NCBI GenBank assembly: GCA_029255685.2
Contig: CM055312.2
Location: 10,750,649-10,814,648 of the forward strand
Origin: Silene conica
Taxonomy: Eukaryota; Streptophyta; Magnoliopsida; Caryophyllales; Caryophyllaceae
DNA: 64,000 nucleotides
Direction of reading: 5' to 3'
Shown: positions 1 to 11,095 of the stretch, piece by piece
How positions within the stretch are numbered: position 1 is the first letter of the stretch
Layout of the letters: every line of letters begins with the position of its first letter
Notes under the pieces: generated by a model
What the model was told of the DNA's origin: nothing
Seen by the model: the letters and a program-made list of their open reading frames with translations, nothing else
Databases searched by the model: none
Program-made: the position numbers and the translations under genes

Positions 1-49
1 TCAACAAGAAACAGCCCTATAAAAGATGTGACGTTCCAAGGAGACTCAC

Positions 50-2369
50 CACATCAACAGGGGACCCAATGCAAACGGCAAAGAATCCTGCACCTAAACC
101 AGCTAGCATGTGAGTGAGTGCATTATCTGTAAATCCTGGAATCGCCAATATTGTCTGCGTGTGAAACAAATAAATAAAGAATGAATACAAGAAAAGAACG
201 CCTTTTAAACAAGATTGAACACAGAACATTGTAGAATTACCAGTTTCACATGATCGTAACTGGCTAATTCAGCAGCATTAACAATTGCGTTTCTGATAAT
301 GTTAGGTCCAAGGCCAGTCCAAAGAGCCCAAAGTCCTTCCTATTGAGCATTGAAGAGGCATAAGTCAAGCACCGTGAAACAATTTTAGTCAATGGAAACT
401 ACCTGTCTTTAAGCAATGGAAATTACCTGTCTAATTATGGAAGCATATGCATCCAGGGCCCCTGAATATCGCCTTGGCACTCCAGGTGGCATTTTCCCTT
501 CAGCCTGAAGTCGAACTTTAACAAGATCAGTTGGATTAGCAACCAAGATCGCAATGGCACCTGATCAACCCACAAATATCTTGTTAAGACACCAAAAGCC
601 CGAGAACCAAGTCTTAACTGACTTAGCACATAATCATCCATGTAAAACTTATAAGCTATGAATTCAGTAACTTGCAAAGTTGACCAAGCGTAGCCATGAA
701 TGACCAATATAATACTGACCGGTTAAGAGGGCAGCTAATATTTTTTGGAAAATAGGAACATCTCCAATGAGGAAAGCACCAACAAAGAAGATCTTGAACT
801 GCAGTACAGGATTAAGCGGATATATGAACATTTAGTCAAATTTGATTGCAATGGGGATACATTACGACAGCTGTCCTAGTAGGTACTTGCTATTGATATA
901 AAGTTAGCACGAACACGAAAGATATGTACATTTAGGAACATAAAATATCCAAACTCACAGGATCATAGAGGCTTATTCTCAAACCACCATATAAGAATTG
1001 ACGATGCAATCCAGGTATTACACCCTTCCAAAGAGCAGCCAAACCTTCTTCCCTCGCAATGGTTTTTATCGTGCCAAACATGCCTCGATATTTGACCGGA
1101 CCACCTGCACCTCCATCCCCCGCCGGTGATTTCTTTTGAAGTTGAAGCCTAACTTTAGCAGTGTCTAATGGCAACGTACAAAACTGCATATTAGTCCATT
1201 AAACACAAAATTTTCGAAATTAGATTCAACATTTCCATTTTCTAGATGATTAATGTTCAGCAAAATGAGTTATCACTAAACTCGCAATAACAAGAGAACA
1301 CGAGATATACGAAACAATCTAATATGTTCAATTTAACACAATTAAATAATGACTAAATGTATTACTTAAATAACTTTAAACTCGCATTATAGCGCGAGAT
1401 ATGCGAAACAATTCAACATATTCAAATTTAACACAACAAAATAATGATTGCTGTATAACAAATTTAATTGTCATCAAATTTTAACATAATGAAACAATTA
1501 TTGATGAATCACAAATTGAATTATCACTTTAAACTCGCATTATTGGTGAAATTAACTTCAATATATTCAATTTTAACCTAATTAAATAATACAGAGTAAC
1601 ATATTAACATGTGTTTTGAAACTCAATTATCACTATACACTCGATATTATTCAAATTATTAGCGCACAATCAAACAATTAATCCTCACATAAAAACTCAA
1701 ACTTTTATAAGAACTTTAATCGAATCCAAACATTCACAAATGCACTCAAAATTGTGAGATTAATCACCAGCAGTCCAGCATAACAGTCTAACCACCATCA
1801 TTAAGCAATTAATGACGCAATAACTCGAAATAAATCGATTAATCAAGGCAAAGTAATTCTAAATATCAGTAACTCAAGCTAAAATCTCGACAATTACTAC
1901 AAGAACAGTAATATAATCCAAAATTCACAAATGCACTCAAAATCGTAAGATTATCTACCAGCATAATCATCTAACCACCGTCTTAAGCATCTAACAACGC
2001 AGTAAAAATCGCAATAGACCAATTAATTAAAGTAAAGTAATCATAAAATCGAAAATAATCAGTAATTCAAGCTAGAATTTCGATAATTACTGCAGGAGCT
2101 GTAAATTAATCCAAAATTCACAAATGTAATCAAAATCATACGATTAACTACAAGCATAACAATCTAAACACCGGCATTGGCATCTAACAACGCAATTAAT
2201 CGAAATAAATCAATTCCTCAAAATAAAACAATCCTAAAACCTAATTTTCAGTAATTTCAGCTAAAATTTCGATAAATTAAATTTCTACCTCCGCGAAGCA
2301 AGCGGCAAATGCGCTGCTGAAGAAAGTTCCGGCGAATGAGATCTCCGTATGCGGACCGAGATCCGCCAT
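50..2369 (-). CDS. UCP1: Mitochondrial uncoupling protein (UCP1/PUMP1 type), exons 1-6, partial
   Basis: A member of the mitochondrial carrier (SLC25) family in the inner membrane. Plant UCP1 is described as a fatty-acid-activated proton leak and as an aspartate/glutamate exchanger. Six exons read in one continuous frame with GT-AG borders: 2289-2369, 959-1183, 720-798, 427-560, 241-339 and 50-154, giving 241 codons of about 305 expected. The remaining exons lie beyond the left edge. Carrier signatures are PLDTAKVRLQ in exon 2, PTDLVKVRLQ in exon 4 and the start of the third (SPVDVV) at the end of exon 6. The N-terminus MADLGPHTEISFAGTFFSS and the exon 6 stretch IPGFTDNALTHMLAGLGAG match plant UCP1. 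The first residue of exon 2 is Phe where plant relatives usually have Val. Intron 1 is long (1184-2288) and AT-rich. Upstream of the ATG, about 150 bases are pyrimidine-rich on the coding strand, as in a 5' UTR. No clear TATA box was found. Confidence 0.93.
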
Positions 2370-2519
2370 TAAAATCGCGAATCTAAGAGGATGAAATAAT
2401 GTGAAAAATGTGAAAAATGTGATGAATTTTGATTGAATTTGATGATGAAATTGAGTGATTTGTAAGAACAGTGAATGGTTTCTAATTATGCACACTTTAG
2501 GAGGAAGAGAAAATATCAA

Positions 2520-3855
2520 TGGGAGTGATATGGAGTGCTTTATTTTAATTAATTACTTAATTAATCTCATTACTTAATTAAAGTTTTAATTTTTATCATT
2601 TTGCTTCTTATTTAATTAAAGTGGTACGAAGTTATGATGATGAAAAAATAATGTGTATTTCCATTAAAGTGATTAAATAAAGTAGGGTGTATGACTATTT
2701 CTCTTAAAAGGTCGGCATAGAAGGTACCAATTACGATCGACTGATACACACCTCGTAACTTCGTTACGTGTGTTTTTTTACCGTAGTAAAAAAAGGTGTT
2801 TTTAAACTTCGTAAGGTGTAAAAGCTTTATAAGGTCGCTTTTGGGTCAATTGGGGAAAAATCTAATTATCGTGTGTGCGTTTATGAAGAGGTAAATAATT
2901 GGTTGAGGAGTTTATGTCATCCTCTTTCTATAAAAGGAACAACATTTAGAAAAATCTGATTGATTGTTGAATTTTAAGTAAGAAGTTAATTTTTGTTGAT
3001 ATAGGGTACCAATTAATTTTTGAATATATAATTTATATCAAATTTAACGATCCAAAAAAAAGAAAAAAAAAATACATATATAATATAGAAATAATGAAAA
3101 CAATTTTTAGAAAAAAATGCAACAATAAATACCCGAAATAACAATCCGTATTATATATGGAGAAAAAAATAACTTTTTCATTTGATTATTTCTCCTGTGT
3201 TGAGCATTATAGTAACTAAATGAACTATGCAAGTATTCATCCAAAGAAAATTGATAAAGTTGTAAAAGCATCAAGGAGGTAATTTATTGATTCTAATATT
3301 AAAGGTGACTGATAGTGAACCTCGAATAGATCTCAGGGAGGCGGTAGAGAAAGTTAAATTAGAGAAAAAGTGGCGCGAGAAAATTAGATAGTGAAAAAAG
3401 TTAGAGTCATGAGTTGGAGTGAGTTGAGGCAGATTTATGGTTTATCAAATGAACATAGAGTCATTCACTTTGTTTATACTTCTTATCTAGAGGTTAATAA
3501 CTGACCATCATCAGCTGGGCCTAATGCAAACTAATACGAGACATAAAAATCAATTAGTAGATTATACAACCAGTTATATACATTGGTAGCATAGATTTTA
3601 AGCTTTATAACAAAAAAATTGAGCTTATATGCACAAATCAAAAATAATACATAAATTTTGATTTTAACACCTAAAAAATTAAAATGTAAGTCAAAAATTT
3701 TAAAATCTTAGAATTTTTGCATATAGGCTCAACTAAATTGTTTGTACGATGCTCATATACATTTAGATGTATAGTTCTATTTGTGCATAAATATGGTAAA
3801 TAATTGGTAAATTAACCTCCTATCAAAATGCGCGGATAATATCACATAAATAAAG
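2520..3855. other. AT-rich intergenic DNA, no gene seen
   Basis: Upstream of the UCP gene there is no convincing ORF or RNA gene. The one local structure noticed is an imperfect hairpin near 2744-2772, with ACACAC and GTGTGT flanking GTAAC/GTTAC. A slightly more GC-rich patch at 3290-3450 has no open frame of interest. Confidence 0.6.
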
Positions 3856-3857
3856 TA

Positions 3858-4064
3858 CTTCTTTCGTCTCAATCATTTATTTATAATTAGCTTTTGCACA
3901 AAGATCAAGAACATGGGAATGAACCATTTTGTGAATGACAAGTGAATCATAATGGATGCGTACGATAAAATTACCCGTGAAACCATTTTAAATATAGAAA
4001 AGTAAACAAATGAATGAGACGCTCTAAAATGAAATAGGTAAACAAATAACTACGACGTAGAGAG
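3858..4064. mobile_element. Degenerate Stowaway-like MITE (Tc1/mariner type)
   Basis: Both ends resemble the Stowaway consensus CTCCCTCCGTCTC. The left end reads CTTCTTTCGTCTCAATCATT and the right end, reverse-complemented, CTCTCTACGTCGTAGTTATT. A TA dinucleotide flanks each side (3856-3857 and 4065-4066), the Stowaway target site. The element is 207 bp and non-coding. The termini have diverged, which suggests an old insertion. Confidence 0.7.
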
Positions 4065-4749
4065 TAATATATAATTTATTTATTTTGTTGAAACGAGTCA
4101 AAATATAATACTGAGTGTTCGGAACTATTATCTAACCCAAGTGCTCCGCCCTCTGATATTACAAGTGGTACTTTTGTACATTATCATACTTATAATTTAA
4201 TACGTTAATTTAATATTTGGTATAAATTACTATAAATCTCACATTTTTCTTATATATAATTGTAATGTATATTGAATTATTATTTTCAAATCCACAATTG
4301 TCAAGACAAAGAATAACAAAAATCATATGTAAGAGAAGTCTAATAGAGAATCATGAAGTAATTCCGTTAATGTCACGGCTTATATTTATATACGTATTCA
4401 TTACCATACCTCGAATATCAAAGCTTTGAAATAAATATTAAAATCAAGCTATTTATATAAATATTAATTATCATACGTTGATTATCAAAATTTTGAAATA
4501 AATATTAAAATCAAAGCTATATTAATTAAATGAATACATCTTTATAACATAACTGTACTTTATGCTATTTTTTTTATTCCTGTTAATGTTCCTTTTATTT
4601 TAACATATGTGAGAAGTATTCTTTTACTATAAAAGTTAGAGTATTTATGAGTTAAAAGGGGATATATTTGTTTCAAAAATAATTAATTACCCTATCTATA
4701 TTCTAATTTCATCTTTTTACTATAAAAAATTAATCTCATATATGGTCTG

Positions 4750-6427
4750 GTGGTCAGAGTTTCTTTTGGATAGTTAGAGGGACGAAATTTATATTATATG
4801 GTCGAATTTTATTTTGGCAGTTATTGGGTCGGCCAAGAATAATTTGGGTTTAATTAGGATAGTTAAAAACTTTGGATTTAAACCATAAATATAATTTTCA
4901 TATCTATTCATATGTTTATTGGCTATTATTCGTTTTAAGTTTAAAACAGGTTAATTTCCACCCATTGTATAGGACAAATATTTTACGTTTTTTATGCATA
5001 ATGCTATTGTTTTGTCTTATTAATCTTGTATATATTTGATATATTTTAGGGTTATTTAACGTCAATACTCCAAACTATAAGCGATCTTCTTAAAATACTC
5101 CAAACTTCATTTAATTTCATAATAAACTCAACTATTAGCACATTTTCTCATACTAAACTTGGGTGACCTACTACCTGTTAATCAGGTCAACTCTTATAAA
5201 ATTTTTACTAGTATCACCTTCTTTCCAATTAACAGTCACACATCATTAACATCTTAAATCACCTTCAAAATCCCAACAAATAGGCAGCAATAATCAACAA
5301 TAGCCTAGATTAAACAATTACAAGAACCATAATGAATCCGGTAACTACTAAGAAACTCAAAACCGTAACTTAAATTGTCAAGAAAACCAACAATACTAGA
5401 TACTCCTCATACTCCATACTTAGATCCACTCACAAATACTAGTAATTTACTACACGAATACTATTTAACTTCCTTCTTAACTCCTTTTTATACACATACC
5501 GAGTCAACTCACTAAATCGCTTCCCATAGTCAACAATGGCGGAGGTTGACATGCAATTAATGGTGGAAGCCATATCACAATCAATATCAGTTCTACAATT
5601 AGCAAGTAATGTAAAAGTTTCGGAAGAAAGCGGCCAAATCTAGTACGGTGGTTGCCGTAGGATTGGTGGGCTTGGTTCTAGCTATTGAAATTAGGGGTAG
5701 ATCGGCCAAGGGGAGGAGGGTAGAGACTACCATTGACGAAAGGCGTCCTGGTTGTGCAGGGCGACATGGTGGTTGGTCGAATATGTAGAAGAGCTTACTG
5801 GGTATTGGGTTTATTTTGGAGATGGGTTATTTGATTTCATTATTGATTTTTAAGTGATGTTTCTACCTTTTATTTGAGATTATTAGTAGCTAATTGATGA
5901 TTTCGGTGATTCTTAGATGGTTGATTAACTATTAACTCAGTTGGAGTTAATTAATAAGGCTGAAAATTGGGAAAAACCTAAGGAAGACAAGAGAGAGGGG
6001 GAATAGTAGGGATGGAGGGAAAAGATAAAAAAAATTAGAAATGAGTAAAAGTGGGACTATAAATGAACTAACCTGCTACTTCAGGTAAGAAAAAATGCAA
6101 TTCTATTAAAAGAGAATGGGTGTAATAGTTGAGTATAATGTGAGTTAAATTGTACTTTGGAGTAATTTGAGAAGACCACCAATACTATGGAGTATTCACA
6201 TTAAATAACCCTATATTTTAAACAAGAATTTTTGTATTTTTATAATGTCGAGCTAATGCGCTGTTTTTTAATTACATTAAGTTAAGCGTATAAATTCTTT
6301 TTACATTTTATATTAGTATAACAATATTATTAAAATCATACTTTTAATTAATTTATTCACCTGCTTTATTGATTTTTCACTTTAATAAAATTAAACCCGT
6401 GCATTTTTTACACGGGCATAAAACTAG
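4750..6427 (+). mobile_element. Helitron, non-autonomous, 3' end at 6427
   Basis: The 3' end has the Helitron signature: a hairpin (CCCGTGCA ... ACACGGG, 6395-6416) followed by CTAG at 6424-6427 and then T. The segment from about 4795 to the end matches, in the opposite orientation, the sequence at 59756-60222, which has the same terminal hairpin and CTAG. That supports a real family. The 5' boundary (TC) could not be fixed, so the start given is a minimum. A MULE-like element (5049-6211) interrupts it. No Rep/helicase coding was seen. Confidence 0.75.
5049..6211. mobile_element. MULE-like non-autonomous element with 9-bp TSD
   Basis: An 1163-bp element with long inverted termini of over 100 bp, beginning GGGTTATTTAA and ending TTAAATAACCC. 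It is flanked by an exact 9-bp duplication, TATATTTTA, at 5040-5048 and 6212-6220. Long TIRs with a 9-bp TSD are typical of Mutator-like elements. Inside are short coding-like stretches but no transposase. A related copy is split by the CACTA element at 47086-55690. It sits inside the Helitron that ends at 6427, so it is the younger of the two. Confidence 0.88.
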
Positions 6428-7147
6428 TTCATATATAGAAGGATAAAACCATTAACGTTATGATTAAAGGGTGACTAATATAGATTTGAATGAGTGACTA
6501 AAGATTGTCGAAAAGAACCATCACATATGAACACAGTAAGGTCCTGTTCTTTTGGACTTCAAGTCACTTAATTTAAGTTCATTTCAGATCCTATAAGTGT
6601 TATATAAATATACTATCAAAGAAAATAAGACAATGAAACAACACCGAATCGCACGGCTTTCCTTATAGAACAATTCGTCCCGTGTATTAATGCCTGGGAT
6701 GTTCCGAATTTTCTACAGAGATAAGACGGCGTTCCTCGGTTTTTGGCAAGAAAACAGAGATATAATTTCGAAGTATTGATATGCAAATTTGTTTTTGTGT
6801 TCAAGATCTTGTATTCTCAGTAATTTTTCTTAGGGAATTATTGATCCATTTGTCCCATATATATAGGGAAAAGAAGGGGAAAAAAAGGAAGGATTTAGTC
6901 AGATTTCTGAAGAGTCGCAACTCTTCGAAATCAACCTGCCAAAATCCGTTTTATTAGGATAAATTATTTGGCGCCAAAGTTTCGGGGGCCCGCATAGTCG
7001 TTCGTAAGGCAACTATACCGCGAACTTATAATATAATAGACTAGTGTACACTCCGTACTTCCCGAACTAGTTTTATTATTTATAAGTTTGCCCGTCTTTG
7101 AACCAAATCCAAATTACGAAAAATGAACCGGTAATTACACTTAAATT

Positions 7148-7290
7148 ACCAACAATAAGTTCAGTTCAGTTCAGTTCCTATAAGTTCAGTTCAGTTCCTA
7201 TAAGTTCAATTCAGTTCCTATAAGTTTAGTTCAGTTAAGTTCAGTTCCTATAAGTTCAGTTCAGTTCAATTCAGTTCAGCTCATATAAAT
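7148..7290. repeat. Left subterminal TTCAG-type array
   Basis: Direct repeats of AGTTCAGTTC alternating with CTATAAG lie inside the left part of the Harbinger-like element. The same units recur near its right end. They look like the subterminal repeats that many DNA transposons carry as candidate transposase-binding arrays. That role is inferred. Confidence 0.85.
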
Positions 7291-7901
7291 TCAATTCAAA
7301 AAAGCTATATACGAAATATTATTTTAACAACCGATAAAAAAACATTTCGCTTTAATTATTCGATACACTTTTTAAAAAAAAACAAGAACAAACTATTAAT
7401 AATTGTACCCGTTTTTACTATCTCATTAATATCAAACGATCTTACACAAACTCAACCTGATGTCATATGCCCGAATACAAGCATAGACCGCGTGAAGGAA
7501 TAGTAGAATACTTCAACTATCGACATTCATGATCAATATTAGATTCGGACATGTTTGATAAAAGCGGAAGACGGTCGTGTATAAGGTACAAACCAACATA
7601 GTCAAAAATATTTTGCGAGGCTATGGATTCTTTGTTGACAATGATATTGATAATGAATATGAAGTAGATGATAAGGATTATGATAATATGGAAATAAATG
7701 GTTAAAAAAATTTGTAATGTGTGGATTATTTTTTATCGTAATATAATCGTAGTATAATGTATGAAATATGAACAAACCATTGTATATAAAGTGGAGAATA
7801 ATATTACCTTATTTTTTAGACTATTTTTTTATCAGTGCCTCTTGGATAATAATAATAATAAAAATAAAATAAAATGATAATAATAATAATAATAATAATA
7901 A

Positions 7902-8899
7902 GGCTATTTAGCATATTACTACATAATAAGTTTAAAATTTTACGTCTTACTACCTAATATGTTCAATTATTCAAAATAACAACCTAATAAGTGTAAAAAC
8001 TGACACGATTACTACCAATATGACGGAAATTGCTAAAAAATGACGGAAATCAGTTTATTTCGTCCCGTTTAAATTTAAAACCTAATTTAATACCTAAATT
8101 ACCCTCCCCCTCCTTCCTCCATTAAAACACTTTTCTCCTTCAACAAAAGCTCACTTCCTCCTATTCTCCATCAATGTCTGTCGCTCCAAACCCACCTACC
8201 CCCACTAATCAGATTGCATTCATCCAATTGACTTGATGAATATTAATGGCTTCCCGAAATATAAACCATGGTTTCAAAGAAACAAAAAACTGTGAAATAG
8301 GAAAAATTGTTCAATAAATATCAATGACATGGAGAAATCTCTATAAACACAAACAAATTAATTAAAATCCCTCCCAATCTCAATTAAGCGGAACTTCAGA
8401 TCTTTATGCTAAAACAATTCAAAACACATTTCAGTTTTATAGAATTTGATTCAATACAATCTCATACGATACTTTCCATTTTGACATTGACTCAATAGAG
8501 AAATAAATTATGCTGGCAATGCAAAATAATAGAGAGAGCTACGTCACAGGGGCAACGATAAATAACTATCTCCCTCTAGCGCTGCAAATTAGGCATGTTT
8601 ATGGAGGTTTTGATGGATAAAAATGGCGGCATGTTCGGGTAATTTACCGTGAGCTTTTACGGGAGAGGGAAGGAATGGGTAAAATTTTAACAGGGAATAG
8701 GTTTATTAAGGGAAGGGTAAGATGGTCATTTAATTTAACCCGAACATTTAAAACTAACTTATGTTCGGTTTCTGTCAAAAAAGTAGCAAACTGATTAATG
8801 TTGTGTGATTTAAGGTAGTTAATTAGTTGCAAAATTAATTATATTAGGTAATAAGATGTAAAATTTTAGACTTATTAGGTAGTTATTTGTCATATTTCC
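7902..8899. mobile_element. Nested TIR element (about 1 kb, possibly MULE-like)
   Basis: The left end (GCTATTTAGCATATTACTAC) and the right end reverse-complemented (GGAAATATGACAAATAACTA) match as inverted repeats over about 55 bp, continuing through the shared stretch AAAATTTTAC. The flanks TAATAATAA and TAATAATAC differ at one of nine bases. This fits a 9-bp TSD, but the site is a TAA microsatellite, so the duplication is weak evidence. No coding capacity was seen. Confidence 0.65.
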
Positions 8900-8934
8900 T
8901 AATAATACTAATAGTTAACTTAAATTAAATTAAG

Positions 8935-9180
8935 TTAATTAAGTTCAGATCTTATAAATTGAGTTCAGTTCATATCTTATAAGTTCAGTTCAGTTTAGAT
9001 CCTATAAGTTCAGTTCAGTTCCTATAAGTTCAGTTCAGTTCAGTTCCTATAAGTTCAGTTCAGATCCTATAAGTTCAGTTAAGTTCCTATAAGTTCAGTT
9101 CAGATCCTATAAGTTCAGTTCAGATCAGTTCAGATCAGTTCAGATCCTATAAATTCAGTTCAGTTCAGCTCAATTCAGTT
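8935..9180. repeat. Right subterminal TTCAG-type array
   Basis: Many copies of AGTTCAGTTC, AGATCCTATAAG and close variants form a minisatellite-like array just inside the right terminus of the Harbinger-like element. It is longer than the left array, and its unit length varies with the number of TTCAG steps. Confidence 0.85.
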
Positions 9181-9204
9181 TCAATCCAAAAGAACAGGTC
9201 CTAA

Positions 9205-9873
9205 CACCCCTTACCTTCACTTCACCATCGATTTAATTAATGTTTTTCAACCGTAAAATGATAAGTTTAGGCGCCTAACTAAATTAAAGATAACATCATA
9301 ATCTCACATTAACTACATCCAGGAATACTATTGTTTTTATAAGTTGGCGTTGAGAGTTTTTACTCATTTATTCTAACCTAGTTAGCTAAGCGATCTGGAA
9401 TTTTAAAGACCAAATTAAAGTCTAAGGCTAACAAATCATTTTAGACGGGGTATGAATCAAGTCCGAATCTGAATTTTTGAGACCCAAATGGTTATGGGTC
9501 GGATATGAATCTTAATTAAATATTTCGGGTCCGGATCTGGGTCTAACTTATGGGACTCGGACCTGGCCCTTAACCCGTATGATCAACTATCAATGTCCGC
9601 ACATTTTTGCTTCGTTTTCCAATTAATTGCCAATTATCATTTATTTCTCTTTTTTTTTGAAAAATTATTTTGCATTTGGATTTATACAAATAATCACTTG
9701 TGAGTTGTGAGGACTCAGAATCCACAACTTACTTTTTTTAACTAACCCAAAAAAAATTATATTAATCATTTGGTATATGACCAACATATCTCATTCTTTC
9801 GAACGAGAGAGGTAAGTTGAAGTCATCGACTTTCAAACACTAAACAACTTACTATTGGGTTTAAATAAGTTTA
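9205..9873. other. Intergenic DNA, no gene seen
   Basis: No ORF, RNA gene or repeat could be supported. A short stretch at 9440-9590, with repeated GGGTC-type words, looks like debris of an older repeat that I cannot name. Confidence 0.5.
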
Positions 9874-10528
9874 GGCGTTATTTGGTGAATAATATATTGA
9901 TTTTAGCATATTTGAGGCAATTAGCATATTTGACCAATCAATATGCTATTTTGACTACTTGGGAAACAACATATTGAAATAGTAGATTTGACTTCAATCT
10001 GCTATTTTAGAATATACACTCCTACCAGCATATTCAAAGAGTAGATTAGGAAAAAATAAAAAATCACGTTTTTACTCTTCAAAAAATACTTTGTTCCATA
10101 GTTCCTCATTCTCTCTTATCTTTGGAAAAGTTACGTTTTTCTCTAACTTATTTTTTTCAATTTTTCTAAAAAATACTCAGTAACATACTCCATTACAGCC
10201 CGCTACCGAGTCTTCAGGAACTAAAGAAATGTCAACTGTTCGCGATAACATTACTTCTAGTTTGATGGCTAGTAGAAGAAATCGACATGAGTCGTTAAAG
10301 TTGTTTGTGTGACGTATTTTGACAAATTATAATTTATTCATGTCCTTTTTTGTCATTTAACAAAGAATTGAGATAATATGCTAATATAATTCTGCTAATT
10401 ACCAAACACCTTTGACAAAATCTGGTAATTGAATACGCTAGTCAAATCAGCCAACAAATTCTGCTAATTACAATCTGCTTTTTCAATCTACTTCTGCCAA
10501 TATTAATTCGCTATTTACCAAAAGGGCC
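9874..10528. mobile_element. Harbinger-type MITE, 655 bp
   Basis: The ends are inverted: GGCGTTATTTGGTGAATAA on the left and GGCCCTTTTGGTAAATAG from the right. Interior blocks such as TTAGCATAT and TCTGCTAATT also mirror each other. TTA flanks both sides (9871-9873 and 10529-10531), fitting the TWA target of PIF/Harbinger. It is non-coding. Confidence 0.7.
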
Positions 10529-10716
10529 TTAATATATGTCTTCTTAAATCTAACTTTTTACGTTTGTAAAATGTATGTGTTATCTGTCATTTTTCTTCTC
10601 ATAACCTTTATTGTAAACTTTTTCACGAGATTCCCCCAAGAGATATATGAAAATTTTAGACAGTACTTTTTTCTTTTTACAATGATAAAATTTGAAATAA
10701 TATTAGAATGACCTAA

Positions 10717-11092
10717 AGGTAAGATTATTAGTAAGACTCGCCAAAGTCTTAAATTCTGTTAAATAATCTTTCCACTAACTGTTATTATTATTCTATTGTT
10801 CAGACTCATTTTAGATTCACCCAGACTTTATACATTATCTCTCAGACTCACCTCAGACTCTACTTTTCCACTACACTTTTCTTACGGGGTTTTAGATAAA
10901 AAAATAATAATAATAATACTTTAACACATATCAGCCGTTTATTGGTTGTTATTGATAAAAAGGTGGTCTTAAGTCTTAAGTGAATCTTAGATTTCTAAAA
11001 CTCTATTTAAGACTTTGTAGAGACTTGAGATTATTTGGGGTCTTAAGTGACTCTTATCTCAAGACTCATGTGAGTCTTGTATAATTTTACCC
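10717..11092. mobile_element. Harbinger/Tourist-type MITE, 376 bp
   Basis: The termini AGGTAAGATTATTAGTAAGA (left) and GGGTAAAATTATACAAGACT (right, reverse-complemented) pair as imperfect inverted repeats. TAA flanks both sides (10714-10716 and 11093-11095). The interior has repeated AGTCTTAAG and GACTC words. It has no coding capacity and its ends have diverged. Confidence 0.62.
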
Positions 11093-11095
11093 TAA

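Larger units (their letters stand above)
6540..9201. mobile_element. PIF/Harbinger-like element, non-autonomous, 2.66 kb
   Basis: The termini are inverted: GGTCCTGTTCTTTTGGA on the left and GGACCTGTTCTTTTGGA from the right. They are flanked by TAA at 6537-6539 and 9202-9204, the 3-bp TWA target of PIF/Harbinger elements. Near both ends are arrays of TTCAG-type repeats. No transposase ORF is visible. The interior holds a GC-richer block (6615-7075) of unknown origin with a perfect TTTGGCGCCAAA site at 6968-6979, and a nested TIR element at 7902-8899. Confidence 0.8.

Noticed and set aside
2744-2772. Terminator or riboswitch at the ACACAC/GTGTGT hairpin
   Set aside because: A single imperfect hairpin in AT-rich plant intergenic DNA, with no adjacent transcript evidence.
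7142-9180. Satellite DNA or centromeric repeat from the TTCAG arrays
   Set aside because: The arrays are short, irregular and confined inside one TIR-bounded element.
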